Origin: JBGPTK01 sp963797765
GTDB lineage: Bacteria; Acidobacteriota; Terriglobia; Acidiferrales; UBA7541
Direction: 5' to 3'
DNA length: 64,000 nucleotides
NCBI GenBank assembly: GCA_963797765.1
Contig: CAWCQU010000004.1
Span: forward strand, 124,001-188,000
A model generated the notes under the pieces. That model did no database searches, was not told where the DNA came from, and saw only the letters and a list, made by a program, of their open reading frames with translations. This document shows positions 43,828 through 53,403 of this stretch, piece by piece; position 1 is the first letter of the stretch, and the number at the start of each line of letters is the position of its first letter. Both the position numbers and the translations under genes were made by a program.

Positions 43828-45399
43828 TCATTGTTTGGTTGCTCGGTCAATAAAGCCGGCAATATTGCTGTGCAAATGAGAGCGGCTGTCATCGTGCAAA
43901 TACATCATGTGGCCTGCATCGTAGTAATCCTCGGTGATGTGGCCTTGCAATTCCTTCGGCAGCCCGAGATGCTCCATGGTGTATTCGGTGGCGAAGAAGG
44001 GAGTGGCCATGTCGAAATATCCATTCTCTACCTGAACGAGCAGGTGCGGGTTGCTGATCATCGCGTTGAAAAGATCGGGCTCTACGTTGGGGGCTCCGGG
44101 GAAATCTCCGCCCGGCCCTTGCCGCTTCCAGTTCCAATCCCGGCCGTCGCTGAAATTGTGATAGGTCTTGTCCTTCCCGAAATTCAATTCATCGTGGGTA
44201 TACGAGTTGAGTAACGCCGTGAACGCCCCGCCGACGGCGGGGCCTTCAGGATCGTCCGCCGCAAATTCGGCCAATAGATCGGGCGTGTAGCCCGAGAATC
44301 TTGCATCAATGCGGCCGGTGGTGAGTCCCCGGCTGCGTTGCAGCTCTACGTTAAACTGAGCCAGATTCACGCGAAGATCGGCCTTCATCAGATAATCCTC
44401 GTTCAGTCCCGTGAAGTAGGAGAGTTTCTTTGCCACCGCCGCCTTTTCATCGGGCGTAAGCCTTGACCCTTTGGAAAGTGCGGACGCATATTCGCCCTGC
44501 GCATATTGCCGCGCCTCTTCAATAAATGCGGTCATGTCCTTAGGAGGATTCTTCAGGACCTTGTGATACCACGCGACCGCGGCATAGCTGGGGAGATAGT
44601 AGACGAAGCATCGATCGTCGCCGGGACCGAAAGTGAGCGAGGCAAGATCCAGCACGGAAGAGATGAGCACTATGCCGTTCAGTTGCATCGAATACTGATT
44701 CTGCAGATAGTTGCCCAGCGCGGCCGAACGGAAAGTGCCGTAGCTTTCTCCGATCAGAAATTTCGGGGAATTCCAGCGGCCGTTGCGGTTGACGTAGGTG
44801 TTAATGAATTGCCCGAAGGCGTGCACGTCCTCGTCAATACCGTAAAAATCCTTGTTCTGCGCTTTGCCTACTGCGTGGCTATAGCCGGTGCCCATGGCGT
44901 CGATAAACACCAGATCAGTCTTATCGAGAAGGCTCTCCATGTTGTCTACCAGCTTGTAGGGCGCGGGAGGAGTGAACTGCGCGTCGACTGTGTACACGCG
45001 TCGAGGGCCGAATGCGCCCATGTGCAGCCACAGCGTGGCTGAACCGGGCCCGCCATTATAGAGAAACGAAATCGGCCGCTGGGACGCGTCTTTTACGTCA
45101 CTGCGCGTGTAGGCGACGGAATACATCAGCCCGGTCGGCTCTCCCTTGTCATTTTTCAGAAGAATCGTACCGGCCGTGGCTTTATAAGGAATCGCCTGGC
45201 CGTCCAGGCGGATGGTGTGATCCGTTACCGAGGATTCTTCTTTCGCGGGATTCAGATCGCTCGCCGGTTCCGGTTTCGCCTCCGCGGGCTTCTTTTCGTC
45301 ATCGGCCGCTTGCGCACCAACTCGAGGACTCAGGCCCAGCAACACCAACATAATTGCCAACAGACACAGACTTTTCCTCACGAATTCTCTCCCTTTCAT
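43828..45399 (-). CDS. Secreted serine carboxypeptidase-like protein (peptidase S10)
   Basis: A 523-residue S10 peptidase from ATG 45399, with a signal peptide (SLCLLAIMLVLLGLSPRVGAQA). The catalytic serine is in FLIGESYGTFRSA, the Asp is near QVENGYFDMATPF and the His in YDAGHMMYLH. The oxyanion region SFLYNGGPGSATLWLHMGAFGP is present. Such proteins cleave C-terminal residues from peptides at low pH; bacterial ones are little studied. It lies just upstream of blaI on the same strand and divergent from TonB receptor 2. An upstream start at 45480 would spoil the signal peptide. Confidence 0.88.
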   Translation of the reverse strand: MKGREFVRKSLCLLAIMLVLLGLSPRVGAQAADDEKKPAEAKPEPASDLNPAKEESSVTDHTIRLDGQAIPYKATAGTILLKNDKGEPTGLMYSVAYTRSDVKDASQRPISFLYNGGPGSATLWLHMGAFGPRRVYTVDAQFTPPAPYKLVDNMESLLDKTDLVFIDAMGTGYSHAVGKAQNKDFYGIDEDVHAFGQFINTYVNRNGRWNSPKFLIGESYGTFRSAALGNYLQNQYSMQLNGIVLISSVLDLASLTFGPGDDRCFVYYLPSYAAVAWYHKVLKNPPKDMTAFIEEARQYAQGEYASALSKGSRLTPDEKAAVAKKLSYFTGLNEDYLMKADLRVNLAQFNVELQRSRGLTTGRIDARFSGYTPDLLAEFAADDPEGPAVGGAFTALLNSYTHDELNFGKDKTYHNFSDGRDWNWKRQGPGGDFPGAPNVEPDLFNAMISNPHLLVQVENGYFDMATPFFATEYTMEHLGLPKELQGHITEDYYDAGHMMYLHDDSRSHLHSNIAGFIDRATKQ

Positions 45400-45509
45400 G
45401 GACAACCCCACCCGATAGAATTTAAGGTTCGGCCGTGATTCTATGAAGATAACATCGCTTAAGTCAAAGAAAGTATTCAAGCGATTGGCGCGAGCCGGGC
45501 GAAAATCAG

Positions 45510-45527
45510 CTACGACGACTGGTAGTA
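45510..45527 (+). promoter_or_regulatory. Putative BlaI operator upstream of TonB receptor 2
   Basis: CTACGACGACTGGTAGTA, with the same flanks (CTACGA and TGGTAGTA) as the box at 42073-42090. Its left arm is one base weaker. It lies in the divergent region between the S10 peptidase and the receptor, 31 bases before the ATG at 45559. Confidence 0.6.
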
Positions 45528-45558
45528 GATGGCTGCCAAGCTTACCTTCGTTAACTTA

Positions 45559-48510
45559 ATGGGAACCGGGATTTCCAGGACTAGTGCTATTCGCAAAGCT
45601 CGTACGACACAGAACCCTCCGTTATTGCCGCCCTCTTGTTTCATTAGTATCAGACGCACTGCGGCGGGTTTGGTGTTTACCATTTTTCTATTCGCGGTCA
45701 TCGCTCGAGCGCAATCCGCCGCGGCCAACGGTTCGATCTCCGGCACGGTGACCGACCCCCAAGGGAAAGCCGTTCCACTGGCAAAGATCACGATCCGGAA
45801 TAACGACTTTGCATCCTCTCGCGTTTTGAAAACCGACGAAGCCGGGAAATTCATCGCCTCGTTCTTACCGGCGGGAACTTACACGGTCGAAGCCGAGGCG
45901 CACGGTTTCAAAACGAAGCGAACAGCGCGGCTGACCTTGGATGTCGGCAGCAGTCTGCGGATTTCCCTGCAATTGGATCTGGCCGGATTGTCCCAAAAGG
46001 TGACAGTGAGCGGCCGGCGGGACACCCAGGAAGGCAATACTTTGCCCCCGGCGGTGAACAAAGAAGAGGCCGAAGTAAGCAACACAATAGCCGGACTTCC
46101 GGTGACTTATTTGCCGAGCCGCGTACGTGATTTTACGGCGCTTGGGCTACTTTCCACGGGTGTACAACTGGACCGCCGCGCGGATGGCCTGGTGGTCGCC
46201 GGGCAGCGATCGAACGCTTCAAAGACCGCGATTGACGGCGCCGATTTTGACGATCCCTTGCAGGGCGGCCCGCGCGGAGCAAAGGATGGCGGGCTTTTTT
46301 TTCCGCAAACAGTGGTGCGCGAGTTTCAGATTGTACACGCAGGAGCCTCCGCCGAAGTTGGCGGGACAAACGCGGGCTTCGTGAACGTGGCGACGAAGGA
46401 AGGCAGCAACAAATTGCACGGTGAATTGTTTTACATCGGGCGGCCGTCGCTGCTTACTTCGAGCGACGCCTTCGGCCGAGGCCTCGACAACGACCAGAAC
46501 GAATTTGGCGGCTCCATCGGCGGCCCGATCAAGAAGAATCGCGCATTCTTTTACGTGGGCGGAGAGCAGGATTTTCTACACGTTCCCTATTGGACGGCAT
46601 TTCAAACGCAGGCTCCCGGCGTCATCGTTCCTGCTTCGTTGATCGCTTTGCAGAATCAAAACGTGGAAAGAAATAATCCGACTGCCTTGTTCGGCCGCGG
46701 GGACGTGCTTCTTGATTCGAAGAACACGTTAAATTTGCAGATCAATTACAACCGTATCCGCGCCAGCGATTTCAGCGCCGGCTCCACCCGCTCAATCGCA
46801 TCCTCTGACAACAATATTTCGCTGAGCGGACAAAGCGTGTGGGGACGGGGAAGCTTGACTACTTTGTTCGGGTCCAACCTCGTGAACCAGTTCTTGGGAC
46901 AATTGGCCAGCGACCGGCGCGATTTTATGCCCAGCAGCGCTTCTCCGGAAATGGTGATCAACGGATTTGGAGTGCTCGGGGGGAATAGCCTCAGTCCCCA
47001 TCGCTACACATCCAACCGCCGCGAACTCAGTGACGATTTGTCCATTCAACTTCACGGCTCCGTGCTGCACTTTGGCGTGGATTTTGCAAACAATCCCGCG
47101 CGCGAACGGCATGAAGCAAACCTGAATGGACGCTTCGATTTCAATTCGCTGGCGGATTTTGTCGCGGGAACGCCGCGCCGCTATCAACAAACATTTGTGA
47201 CTGGGGACACAGAATATAGCGGCACCGTGCGCCAATTGGGCTTCTACATCAATGACAACCTGCCGATCACCACAAAATTGACCCTGACCGCCGGGCTGCG
47301 GTGGGAAGGCCAGTGGAATCCCGAACCGAATCATCCGAATCCGGCCGTTCCTCAAACGGCTCGTGTTCCCGATGATCTGAAGCAGTGGCAGCCTCGGCTG
47401 GGGCTGGCGTGGAATCCTGTGTCAAGCACAGTGCTGCGATTTTCCACCGGAATTTATGACGCGCCCACTCCGGCCACAATTTTCCAGCGAGTTTTTACGG
47501 ATAACGGCTCGCAAACGATTGTCGCCGACAGCTATTTTGATCCGCAACTTCTGCCGCTGGTCACGACCCCGGGGATGCCTCCTCATGCGCTGAGCGCGCC
47601 ACCAGCAGGACTAACCACCCCGGCGGCGCTCGTCGTCGGAATCGCTCCTGACTTTCGAAATCCCCGGTCTTTTCAGGCAGCCGTGAGCATCGAGCGGCAA
47701 CTCAACGCGAAATTGGATGTTTCCGCCGGCTACCTGCGGAATAGCACGTGGGGATTACAACGGCGCGTGGATCGAAATTTGGCCGCGCCGGCAATCGACG
47801 CCAACGGCATGCCGATTTTCCCGGCAGCGCGGCCAAATCCTGCATTTGGGCGGCTTCTCATTAATGAATCCTCGGCGCATTCTTCCTACGACGGCCTTCT
47901 GCTCAACGCCAGTCTGCAACTCCCCCACCGCTCGCAATTGACGGCGAACTATACGCTATCGCGCACTCGCGATGACGATTCGAATCTCGGGCCGTTCGGC
48001 CTTGACTCCGCGCTGAATCCCTTTAATCTCGCAGCGGAGCGCGCGTATTCATCGCTGGACATGCGCCACAATTTCAACGTCAATGCGATTTTCAATCTGC
48101 CGTTGGGATTCAAATTCAATCCAATCTTTCTCGCGCATTCGGGACTTCCCTACACGCCGGTAATTGGACTGGATACGCAAAGAGACGCGAACGATTTGAA
48201 CGACCGCGCGATTCTGAACGGCGTGGTGGCGGAAAGGAATAGCGAACGGCAACCGGCGTTTTTCGATCTGGACGTCCGCTTGGTGAAAGACATCACGCTG
48301 CCCGGCGAAGGCCATCACCTCGACTTATTTATGGATATCTTCAATGTGACTGCCGCGGAAAACCGGAATTTTGGTCCGGAGGCAATCAGTTTATTTGGAA
48401 CGCCCACAGCGCCGGTCTTCACCGCGGGCCAGCCGCTCTTCGCACCAGATACCTCGCGTTTTGGCAGCGCGAGGCAAGTACAGTTCACCATCCGCCTTGT
48501 GGGATTCTGA
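45559..48510 (+). CDS. TonB-dependent receptor 2 with N-terminal carboxypeptidase-regulatory domain
   Basis: A 983-residue intact outer-membrane receptor. After a signal-type segment (AAGLVFTIFLFAVIARAQ), GSISGTVTDPQGKAVPLAKITIRNN begins the carboxypeptidase-regulatory domain; the plug follows (SKTAIDGADFDDPLQGG, EVGGTNAGFVNVATKEGSN) and then a beta-barrel of about 700 residues ending RQVQFTIRLVGF with a terminal Phe. No TonB box is obvious. The ATG at 45559 is preferred because the ATG at 45529 directly abuts the operator-like box; no ribosome binding site decides. Probably imports or exports a large substrate such as a peptide or glycan; unknown. Confidence 0.85.
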   Translation: MGTGISRTSAIRKARTTQNPPLLPPSCFISIRRTAAGLVFTIFLFAVIARAQSAAANGSISGTVTDPQGKAVPLAKITIRNNDFASSRVLKTDEAGKFIASFLPAGTYTVEAEAHGFKTKRTARLTLDVGSSLRISLQLDLAGLSQKVTVSGRRDTQEGNTLPPAVNKEEAEVSNTIAGLPVTYLPSRVRDFTALGLLSTGVQLDRRADGLVVAGQRSNASKTAIDGADFDDPLQGGPRGAKDGGLFFPQTVVREFQIVHAGASAEVGGTNAGFVNVATKEGSNKLHGELFYIGRPSLLTSSDAFGRGLDNDQNEFGGSIGGPIKKNRAFFYVGGEQDFLHVPYWTAFQTQAPGVIVPASLIALQNQNVERNNPTALFGRGDVLLDSKNTLNLQINYNRIRASDFSAGSTRSIASSDNNISLSGQSVWGRGSLTTLFGSNLVNQFLGQLASDRRDFMPSSASPEMVINGFGVLGGNSLSPHRYTSNRRELSDDLSIQLHGSVLHFGVDFANNPARERHEANLNGRFDFNSLADFVAGTPRRYQQTFVTGDTEYSGTVRQLGFYINDNLPITTKLTLTAGLRWEGQWNPEPNHPNPAVPQTARVPDDLKQWQPRLGLAWNPVSSTVLRFSTGIYDAPTPATIFQRVFTDNGSQTIVADSYFDPQLLPLVTTPGMPPHALSAPPAGLTTPAALVVGIAPDFRNPRSFQAAVSIERQLNAKLDVSAGYLRNSTWGLQRRVDRNLAAPAIDANGMPIFPAARPNPAFGRLLINESSAHSSYDGLLLNASLQLPHRSQLTANYTLSRTRDDDSNLGPFGLDSALNPFNLAAERAYSSLDMRHNFNVNAIFNLPLGFKFNPIFLAHSGLPYTPVIGLDTQRDANDLNDRAILNGVVAERNSERQPAFFDLDVRLVKDITLPGEGHHLDLFMDIFNVTAAENRNFGPEAISLFGTPTAPVFTAGQPLFAPDTSRFGSARQVQFTIRLVGF

Positions 48511-48539
48511 TTCCGCAACCCTCCGACTCGAATCGGCGA

Positions 48540-49100
48540 TCAGCGAGTGCGAGCCTTGCGGACCGCGACGCGCCAGCGCGCGATTCCGAAGGCGACAATG
48601 AGCAGGCAGCAAATTTCGACGAACACTTTCTCGCCATCCAGAAAGTCGATTGGCGAGTTCTTCAAATTCGGATCGGTGAAGATGCTGTGCCAAAAAAGCG
48701 CGATGGCCGCGGCGTAAACGAAGAAGTGAAACGCCTTCCACAACCGGCGGCCCAGTTGCACCCGAAAAAAGGATGTGACCACCACGAACACAACCAAGTA
48801 CAGCGCGATCGCTCCGATGCTGTTTACCAACGGCTGCGTGGGGGAATGGACTGGATAGACGATGTCGCGCAGCCGGAAATTTGATGCCGGAGAAAATAAC
48901 AAAATCACCGGATGGATCATGGATGCGGCGAGAGCCAGACCTCCCGTCCAGTAATGAAGCCGGAAAATATTGAACTGATGATAGGGCCAGTAACGCACCG
49001 GACTGTAGCGCACGGCGATCAGCAAGCCAATCGAAACGTTCACGGTGACCAGAAAAACGGCCGCGAGTCCCACGTACGCGCAAAGGTCGATGGCATTCAT
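48540..49100 (-). CDS. Ferric-reductase-like transmembrane protein
   Basis: A 186-residue membrane protein with about six helices. Histidine pairs for heme lie in FRLHYWTGGLALAASMIHPVILL and KAFHFFVYAAAIALFWHSIF, the pattern of the ferric reductase-like/MsrQ domain family. It has no flavin or NAD(P)H domain, so it could be a b-type heme electron carrier in the inner membrane. The start is taken at MNAIDLCAYVG (49100) rather than 49130. It converges with TonB receptor 2. Confidence 0.72.
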   Translation of the reverse strand: MNAIDLCAYVGLAAVFLVTVNVSIGLLIAVRYSPVRYWPYHQFNIFRLHYWTGGLALAASMIHPVILLFSPASNFRLRDIVYPVHSPTQPLVNSIGAIALYLVVFVVVTSFFRVQLGRRLWKAFHFFVYAAAIALFWHSIFTDPNLKNSPIDFLDGEKVFVEICCLLIVAFGIARWRVAVRKARTR

Positions 49101-49221
49101 TCGTTCTTCGGCCGGGCGAATATATTCCACAAACTCCTCGCCAGCCGCAAGCTATGATTCGAATGTTTCTTCCGGCGATCTAAGGACGTATCCGGGCGGC
49201 CGGGTGTTTCGAAGCCTGAAA

Positions 49222-49626
49222 TTATTTTGTTTCCGACTTCAGGACTGCATCGAGGATTCCGTTTAAAAACGGCACGGATTCGGGCGTGGAGAATTTCTTG
49301 GCGAGTTCCAGGGCTTCGTTGAGAACTACGTTGGGCGGTGCCGTCCCTGCCTTCAGTTCGTAAACGGCGAGCCGCAGAATGTTGCGATCCACAGCGGCAA
49401 AACGTTCCAGCTTCCAATCCACGGCGAATTGCTCGATCAACTTGTCGCTTGCTTCCGCTTTTGCCGCTGCTCCTTCGAAAAGCTCCGTTGCGAACTTACG
49501 GGTGGAATCCGCAGCGCGCACGGGTTTCCAAAAGGTTTTCTCGATTTCAGCCGGCTTCTGCTGGCCCAGATCCCACTGGAATAACATTTGAAGAGCGAAT
49601 TCGCGGGATTTCCGCCGCAGAGACAT
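49222..49626 (-). CDS. nusB: Transcription antitermination factor NusB
   Basis: A 134-residue helical RNA-binding protein: RRKSREFALQMLFQWDLGQ at the N-terminus, then WKLERFAAVDRNILRLAVYEL and VVLNEALELAKKFSTPESVPFLNGILDAVL, the complete NusB signature. It acts in rRNA antitermination with NusE/S10. Start one base after the ribH stop, a common pairing in bacteria. Confidence 0.95.
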   Translation of the reverse strand: MSLRRKSREFALQMLFQWDLGQQKPAEIEKTFWKPVRAADSTRKFATELFEGAAAKAEASDKLIEQFAVDWKLERFAAVDRNILRLAVYELKAGTAPPNVVLNEALELAKKFSTPESVPFLNGILDAVLKSETK

Positions 49627-49627
49627 T

Positions 49628-50185
49628 TTACGTGCGACCTGTGGAACGTTTGCCGCTCGCAGCTTTCAAACCTTCGGGACTCTGGTTGCCAGCCGGCGTT
49701 CGCGACAATTTGCGGGAGAGATTGGCCATCTCGAGTGCCGCGAGGCCCGAATCGAAACCTTTATTGCCACTTTTCAGGCCAGCCCGCCCGATCGCCTGTT
49801 CGAGCGTATCGCAAGTAAGCACGCAAAAAATCATAGGCACGCCGGTATCCATCTGGGCAAGCTGGATGCCGCGCGCCACCTCGGTACAGACGTATTCGTA
49901 ATGCGATGTTTCCCCGCGCAGGACGCAGCCGATGCAAATTACAGCATCACATTGCCGCGATTCCGCCAGTTTTTTCGAAGCGAGCGGAATTTCAAAGGAA
50001 CCGGGCACGCGCAACAATTCGATCTGCTCCGATTTCGCGCCACCGCGCTCGAGCGCATCCAGCACGCCCGCCAGCAGGCGGTCGGTGATGAAACTGTTGA
50101 ACCGGCTCACCACGATTCCGAAGCGCAGCCCGTCCGCACGAAATTCACCAACGATGGCAACGGGTTTTAACTTTTCGCTCATCAT
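49628..50185 (-). CDS. ribH: 6,7-dimethyl-8-ribityllumazine synthase
   Basis: The next-to-last riboflavin enzyme. RFGIVVSRFNSFITDRLLAGVLDAL, LLRVPGSFEIPLASKKLAES, AVICIGCVLRGETSHYEYVC and GVPMIFCVLTCDTLEQAI are all there, in a protein of 185 residues. About 30 residues (SRTPAGNQSPEGLKAASGKR) extend past the normal end. The ATGATG start overlaps the crotonase stop. The frame stays open far upstream over crt, but that is chance. Other riboflavin genes are not in the window. Confidence 0.93.
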   Translation of the reverse strand: MMSEKLKPVAIVGEFRADGLRFGIVVSRFNSFITDRLLAGVLDALERGGAKSEQIELLRVPGSFEIPLASKKLAESRQCDAVICIGCVLRGETSHYEYVCTEVARGIQLAQMDTGVPMIFCVLTCDTLEQAIGRAGLKSGNKGFDSGLAALEMANLSRKLSRTPAGNQSPEGLKAASGKRSTGRT

Positions 50186-50964
50186 TTGCCCTTGAATTGC
50201 GCGGGCCGTTTCTCGATAAAGGCGCGGGTGCCTTCGCGCATGTCTTCCGTGGCGCAACACACGCTGAACAGTGTCGCCTCCAGGAATAATCCCTCTTCCT
50301 GCGGCATTTCCATTCCGTGTTCCACGGCTTCCATCGCGTACTGCACAGCCAGGGGCGCATTCGCGGCAATCTTTTTTGCAATCGATTCGGCGACGGCGAG
50401 CAGGTCGCCAGGCTCGACGACGCGGTTCACCAGTCCAATTCGCAGCGCTTCCTCCGCTGTGATCATGTCGCCGGTAAGGATCAGTTCGTGCGCCATTCCT
50501 TTTCCGCACAGCCGCGGCAGCCGCTGCGATCCGCCGTACCCGGGCAGAATCCCCAGCTTCACTTCGGGCTGGCCGAGCTTGGCCGTTTTGCTGGCAATGC
50601 GCATGGTGCAGGCAAGCGCCAATTCGCAACCGCCGCCCAGCGCGAATCCATTGATCGCGGCAATCGAAGGCTTCCCCAATGTTTCCAGCCGGTGGAGAAT
50701 CGCCTGTCCGAACAGCGCGAATTCCTTGCCGTCGACGGGCGTACGCACCGCAAGCTCGTTGATATCCGCGCCGGCGATGAACGCCTTTTCGCCCGAGCCG
50801 GTAAGGATCAGGACGCGCACGGATGAATCACCCCGCGCTTGATTCAACGCATCACCCAACTCTTCCACGGTTTGCCGGTTTAATGCGTTCAAAACTTTCG
50901 GCCGGTTAAACGTGATTCGCGCGATTTGATCTTTCACTTCATAGAGCAGGTTTTCGTATGCCAT
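50182..50964 (-). CDS. Enoyl-CoA hydratase/crotonase
   Basis: A 260-residue crotonase. The oxyanion-hole and catalytic residues are in IAGADINELAVR, AINGFALGGGCELALACTMRIAS and GQPEVKLGILPGYGGSQRLPRLCG, with both catalytic Glu (E in PEVKLG, and GYGG loop) in place. It hydrates enoyl-CoA, probably crotonyl-CoA, next to a 3-hydroxyacyl-CoA dehydrogenase and a thiolase on the same strand. Its stop overlaps ribH. Confidence 0.9.
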   Translation of the reverse strand: MAYENLLYEVKDQIARITFNRPKVLNALNRQTVEELGDALNQARGDSSVRVLILTGSGEKAFIAGADINELAVRTPVDGKEFALFGQAILHRLETLGKPSIAAINGFALGGGCELALACTMRIASKTAKLGQPEVKLGILPGYGGSQRLPRLCGKGMAHELILTGDMITAEEALRIGLVNRVVEPGDLLAVAESIAKKIAANAPLAVQYAMEAVEHGMEMPQEEGLFLEATLFSVCCATEDMREGTRAFIEKRPAQFKGK

Positions 50965-51074
50965 TCTCGCTCCGCTACTCGGGGATCGATTTTCGTGATC
51001 TGTGAAACAAAGTTTCCGCGCTCAGACGCGACCTTAAAATTCAAGATTCGAGATGCGAATCGCACTTTCCGCGA

Positions 51075-51960
51075 TTAATCCAGCTTCATGGGCTTCGGAT
51101 TCTTGGGATCCGCGTAATCGTAAAAACCGCGCCCGGCTTTGCGTCCGTTCCAGCCCGCCAGCACCATGCGTTTGAGCAGCGGAGGCGGCGCGAAGCGGCG
51201 CTCCTTGAACTCATCGAACATGATGTTCGCAATATAGTACGTTGTATCGTTGCCCACAAAATCGAGCAACGTCAGCGGCCCCATGGGGTGGCCGCATCCG
51301 AGCTTCATGGAATTGTCAATATCTTCGATGGAGCCGACGCCTTCTTCCAGGGCGCGAATCGCGTCGAGCAGGTACGGCACCAGCAGGCGATTCACAATAA
51401 AACCGGTCCGGTCGGTGGTTTTCACCGCTGTTTTACCCAGCTTGCCCGCGAAGGAAACCATTTCGTCGAACACTTTCGGGTCTGTCGCGATCGTCCGGAT
51501 CACTTCCACCAGTTTCATCACCGGCACTGGATTAAAAAAATGAAGTCCAAGAAAACGGTCAGGCCGCTGTGTGACCACCGCCATTTCAGTTATAGAGATG
51601 GACGAAGTATTGCTGGCAAAGATGGTTGTCTTGGGACAAATCGTGTCGAGTACGGTCCACAATTCCCTCTTGGCAGGCAATTGCTCGATGATGGCTTCCA
51701 CTACAAGATCGCGGTCTCGGAAATCCTCCAAATTCGTGGTGCCGTGAAGCCGGCCGCGAATTTCTCGCGCTCTGCGCCGCCGTAAACGTGCCCTTCTCCA
51801 CCATGCGTGCCAGATTCTTTTCGATCGAACTGAGCCCCTTTTGAACTAATTCCTGCGAAACCTCGCGCACGGTGACCTGGCAGCCCGCTTGCGCCGCAAC
51901 CTGCGCGATTCCGGAGCCCATCAGTCCGCAGCCAACCACGCCCACTTTTTCAATTGCCAT
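51075..51960 (-). pseudogene. 3-hydroxybutyryl-CoA dehydrogenase, with one frameshift
   Basis: Oxidises 3-hydroxybutyryl-CoA with NAD(P) or the reverse. The first frame gives MAIEKVGVVGCGLMGSGIAQVAA (Rossmann motif) to about 51775, and the second from about 51745 gives FRDRDLVVEAIIEQLPAKREL, FASNTSSISITEMA, GLHFFNPVPVMKLVEVI and DNSMKLGCGHPMGPLTLLDFVGND to the end. Total about 294 residues, normal. The switch lies in a region where the protein should read like KGTFTAAQREKIRGRLHGTTN. Function is essential in the pathway, and both halves are conserved, so a sequencing indel is likely. It lies between thiolase and crotonase. Confidence 0.82.
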
Positions 51961-52077
51961 TGCGATTCCCTCCCACCATTGCCAATGAATGGATGAAGCC
52001 TAGAGACTTTCGCACAGGCGAAGCAGTGCTTTCAAGCCGCTCCTTCCGCGATTCCAGCTTCCTGCATCACAGAAAAT

Positions 52078-53265
52078 CTAGGCCATTGATTCGACAATCA
52101 CTGCGATGCCTTGGCCGCCGCCAATGCACGCGGACGACAAACCGTAACGCGCGCCTCGCCGGCGCAATTCAAGCAGCAGCGTCAGCATCAGCCGCGTGCC
52201 GCTTGCCCCCAGCGGATGGCCCAGCGAGATCGCGCCGCCATTCACATTTGCCTTATCGCGATTGAGGCCCAGTCCCCTCTCCACGGCCAGATACTGCGCG
52301 GCAAATGCTTCGTTCACTTCGACCAGGTCAATTTGATCGAGTTTCAATCCCGCAAGCTGGAGCGCTTTCTGCGTTGCAGGCACCGGACCGATCCCCATGA
52401 TCCGCGGCTCGACTCCTACGGCAGCCCACGAAATAATTCGTCCGAGCGGCTTCCAGCCGCGTTCCTTGGCGATCCGCTCGCGCGTGACGACCACGGCCGC
52501 AGCCCCATCCACGATTCCGCTGGCGTTTCCGGCGGTAACGATGCCGTCCTTTCGAAATGCGGGCGGCAGTGCCGCGAGAGTCTCCACTGTTGTTTCGGGT
52601 CGGCGGTGATTGTCCTCACTCACAATCTTTGATTTCTTTCCTTGCTTCACTTCGACCGGCACAATTTCTTCTTTCATCAGCCCGGACCGGAACGCAGCCT
52701 CGGCAAGTTGCTGGCTGCGCAGTGCGTATTCATCCGCATGCTGCCGGGTGATTCCATATTCGGCCGCCACATTTTCGGCCGTGTCAGACATGTTGCAGCC
52801 GCAATACGTATCCAAGAGCGCGGTCATCAGCGAGTCTTCCAGCTTTCCTTCACCCAAACGAAACCCGGTCCGGGCGCCACGAATCACGTGCGGAGCCTGC
52901 GTCATGTTCTCCATGCCGCCGGCCAGCACCAGGTTCGCTTCCCCCAGCAGGATTCGCTGTGCTGCCTGGCAGATCGATTCCATACCGGAGCCGCACAGCC
53001 GGTTCACGGTCACTGCGGGAGTCTCAATCTTCAGGCCGGCCTTCAGGGCCACGTGCCGCGCGCCATAAAGCGCATCCGAACTAGTCTGCTGCACGTTGCC
53101 GAAAATGGAATGGTCGAACTCGTGCGGGTCCACGCCCGCGCGGCGAATGGCTTCGCGGGATGCGGCGGCGCCCAATTCAATCGCCGAAGTATTCGCAAAT
53201 TCACCGTTGTAGCGCGCAAAGGGTGTGCGCGCTCCGGCCAGGATCACGACGTCAGTCGGAAACAT
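52078..53265 (-). CDS. Acetyl-CoA C-acetyltransferase (thiolase)
   Basis: A 395-residue thiolase from ATG 53265, which has AAGGAG upstream. Active-site Cys in VNRLCGSGMESICQAAQRI, then GGMENMTQAPHV, NVNGGAISLGHPLGASGTRLML (His) and SACIGGGQGIAVIVE (second Cys). With hbd and crt it forms the core of acetyl-CoA to crotonyl-CoA (butanoate or polyhydroxybutyrate precursor) chemistry or the end of fatty-acid oxidation. The frame upstream to 53382 is not needed. Confidence 0.92.
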   Translation of the reverse strand: MFPTDVVILAGARTPFARYNGEFANTSAIELGAAASREAIRRAGVDPHEFDHSIFGNVQQTSSDALYGARHVALKAGLKIETPAVTVNRLCGSGMESICQAAQRILLGEANLVLAGGMENMTQAPHVIRGARTGFRLGEGKLEDSLMTALLDTYCGCNMSDTAENVAAEYGITRQHADEYALRSQQLAEAAFRSGLMKEEIVPVEVKQGKKSKIVSEDNHRRPETTVETLAALPPAFRKDGIVTAGNASGIVDGAAAVVVTRERIAKERGWKPLGRIISWAAVGVEPRIMGIGPVPATQKALQLAGLKLDQIDLVEVNEAFAAQYLAVERGLGLNRDKANVNGGAISLGHPLGASGTRLMLTLLLELRRRGARYGLSSACIGGGQGIAVIVESMA

Positions 53266-53403
53266 GGTTTCTCCTTCGGACGATTCTACCTTAGTTTTCA
53301 ATATCGACTCGCAGAGACGGAAGGCCGATTCGAACAGGGCGATCGAAAGATCGCCACACCCGCAGGAAACCGCGTCCGGCACTTAATCTTGAAAATGCCA
53401 CTT

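Noticed and set aside
45529..45558. ATG at 45529 as the start of TonB receptor 2
   Set aside because: It begins one base after the operator-like box, leaving no leader; the ATG at 45559 has the same spacing from the box as in receptor 1.
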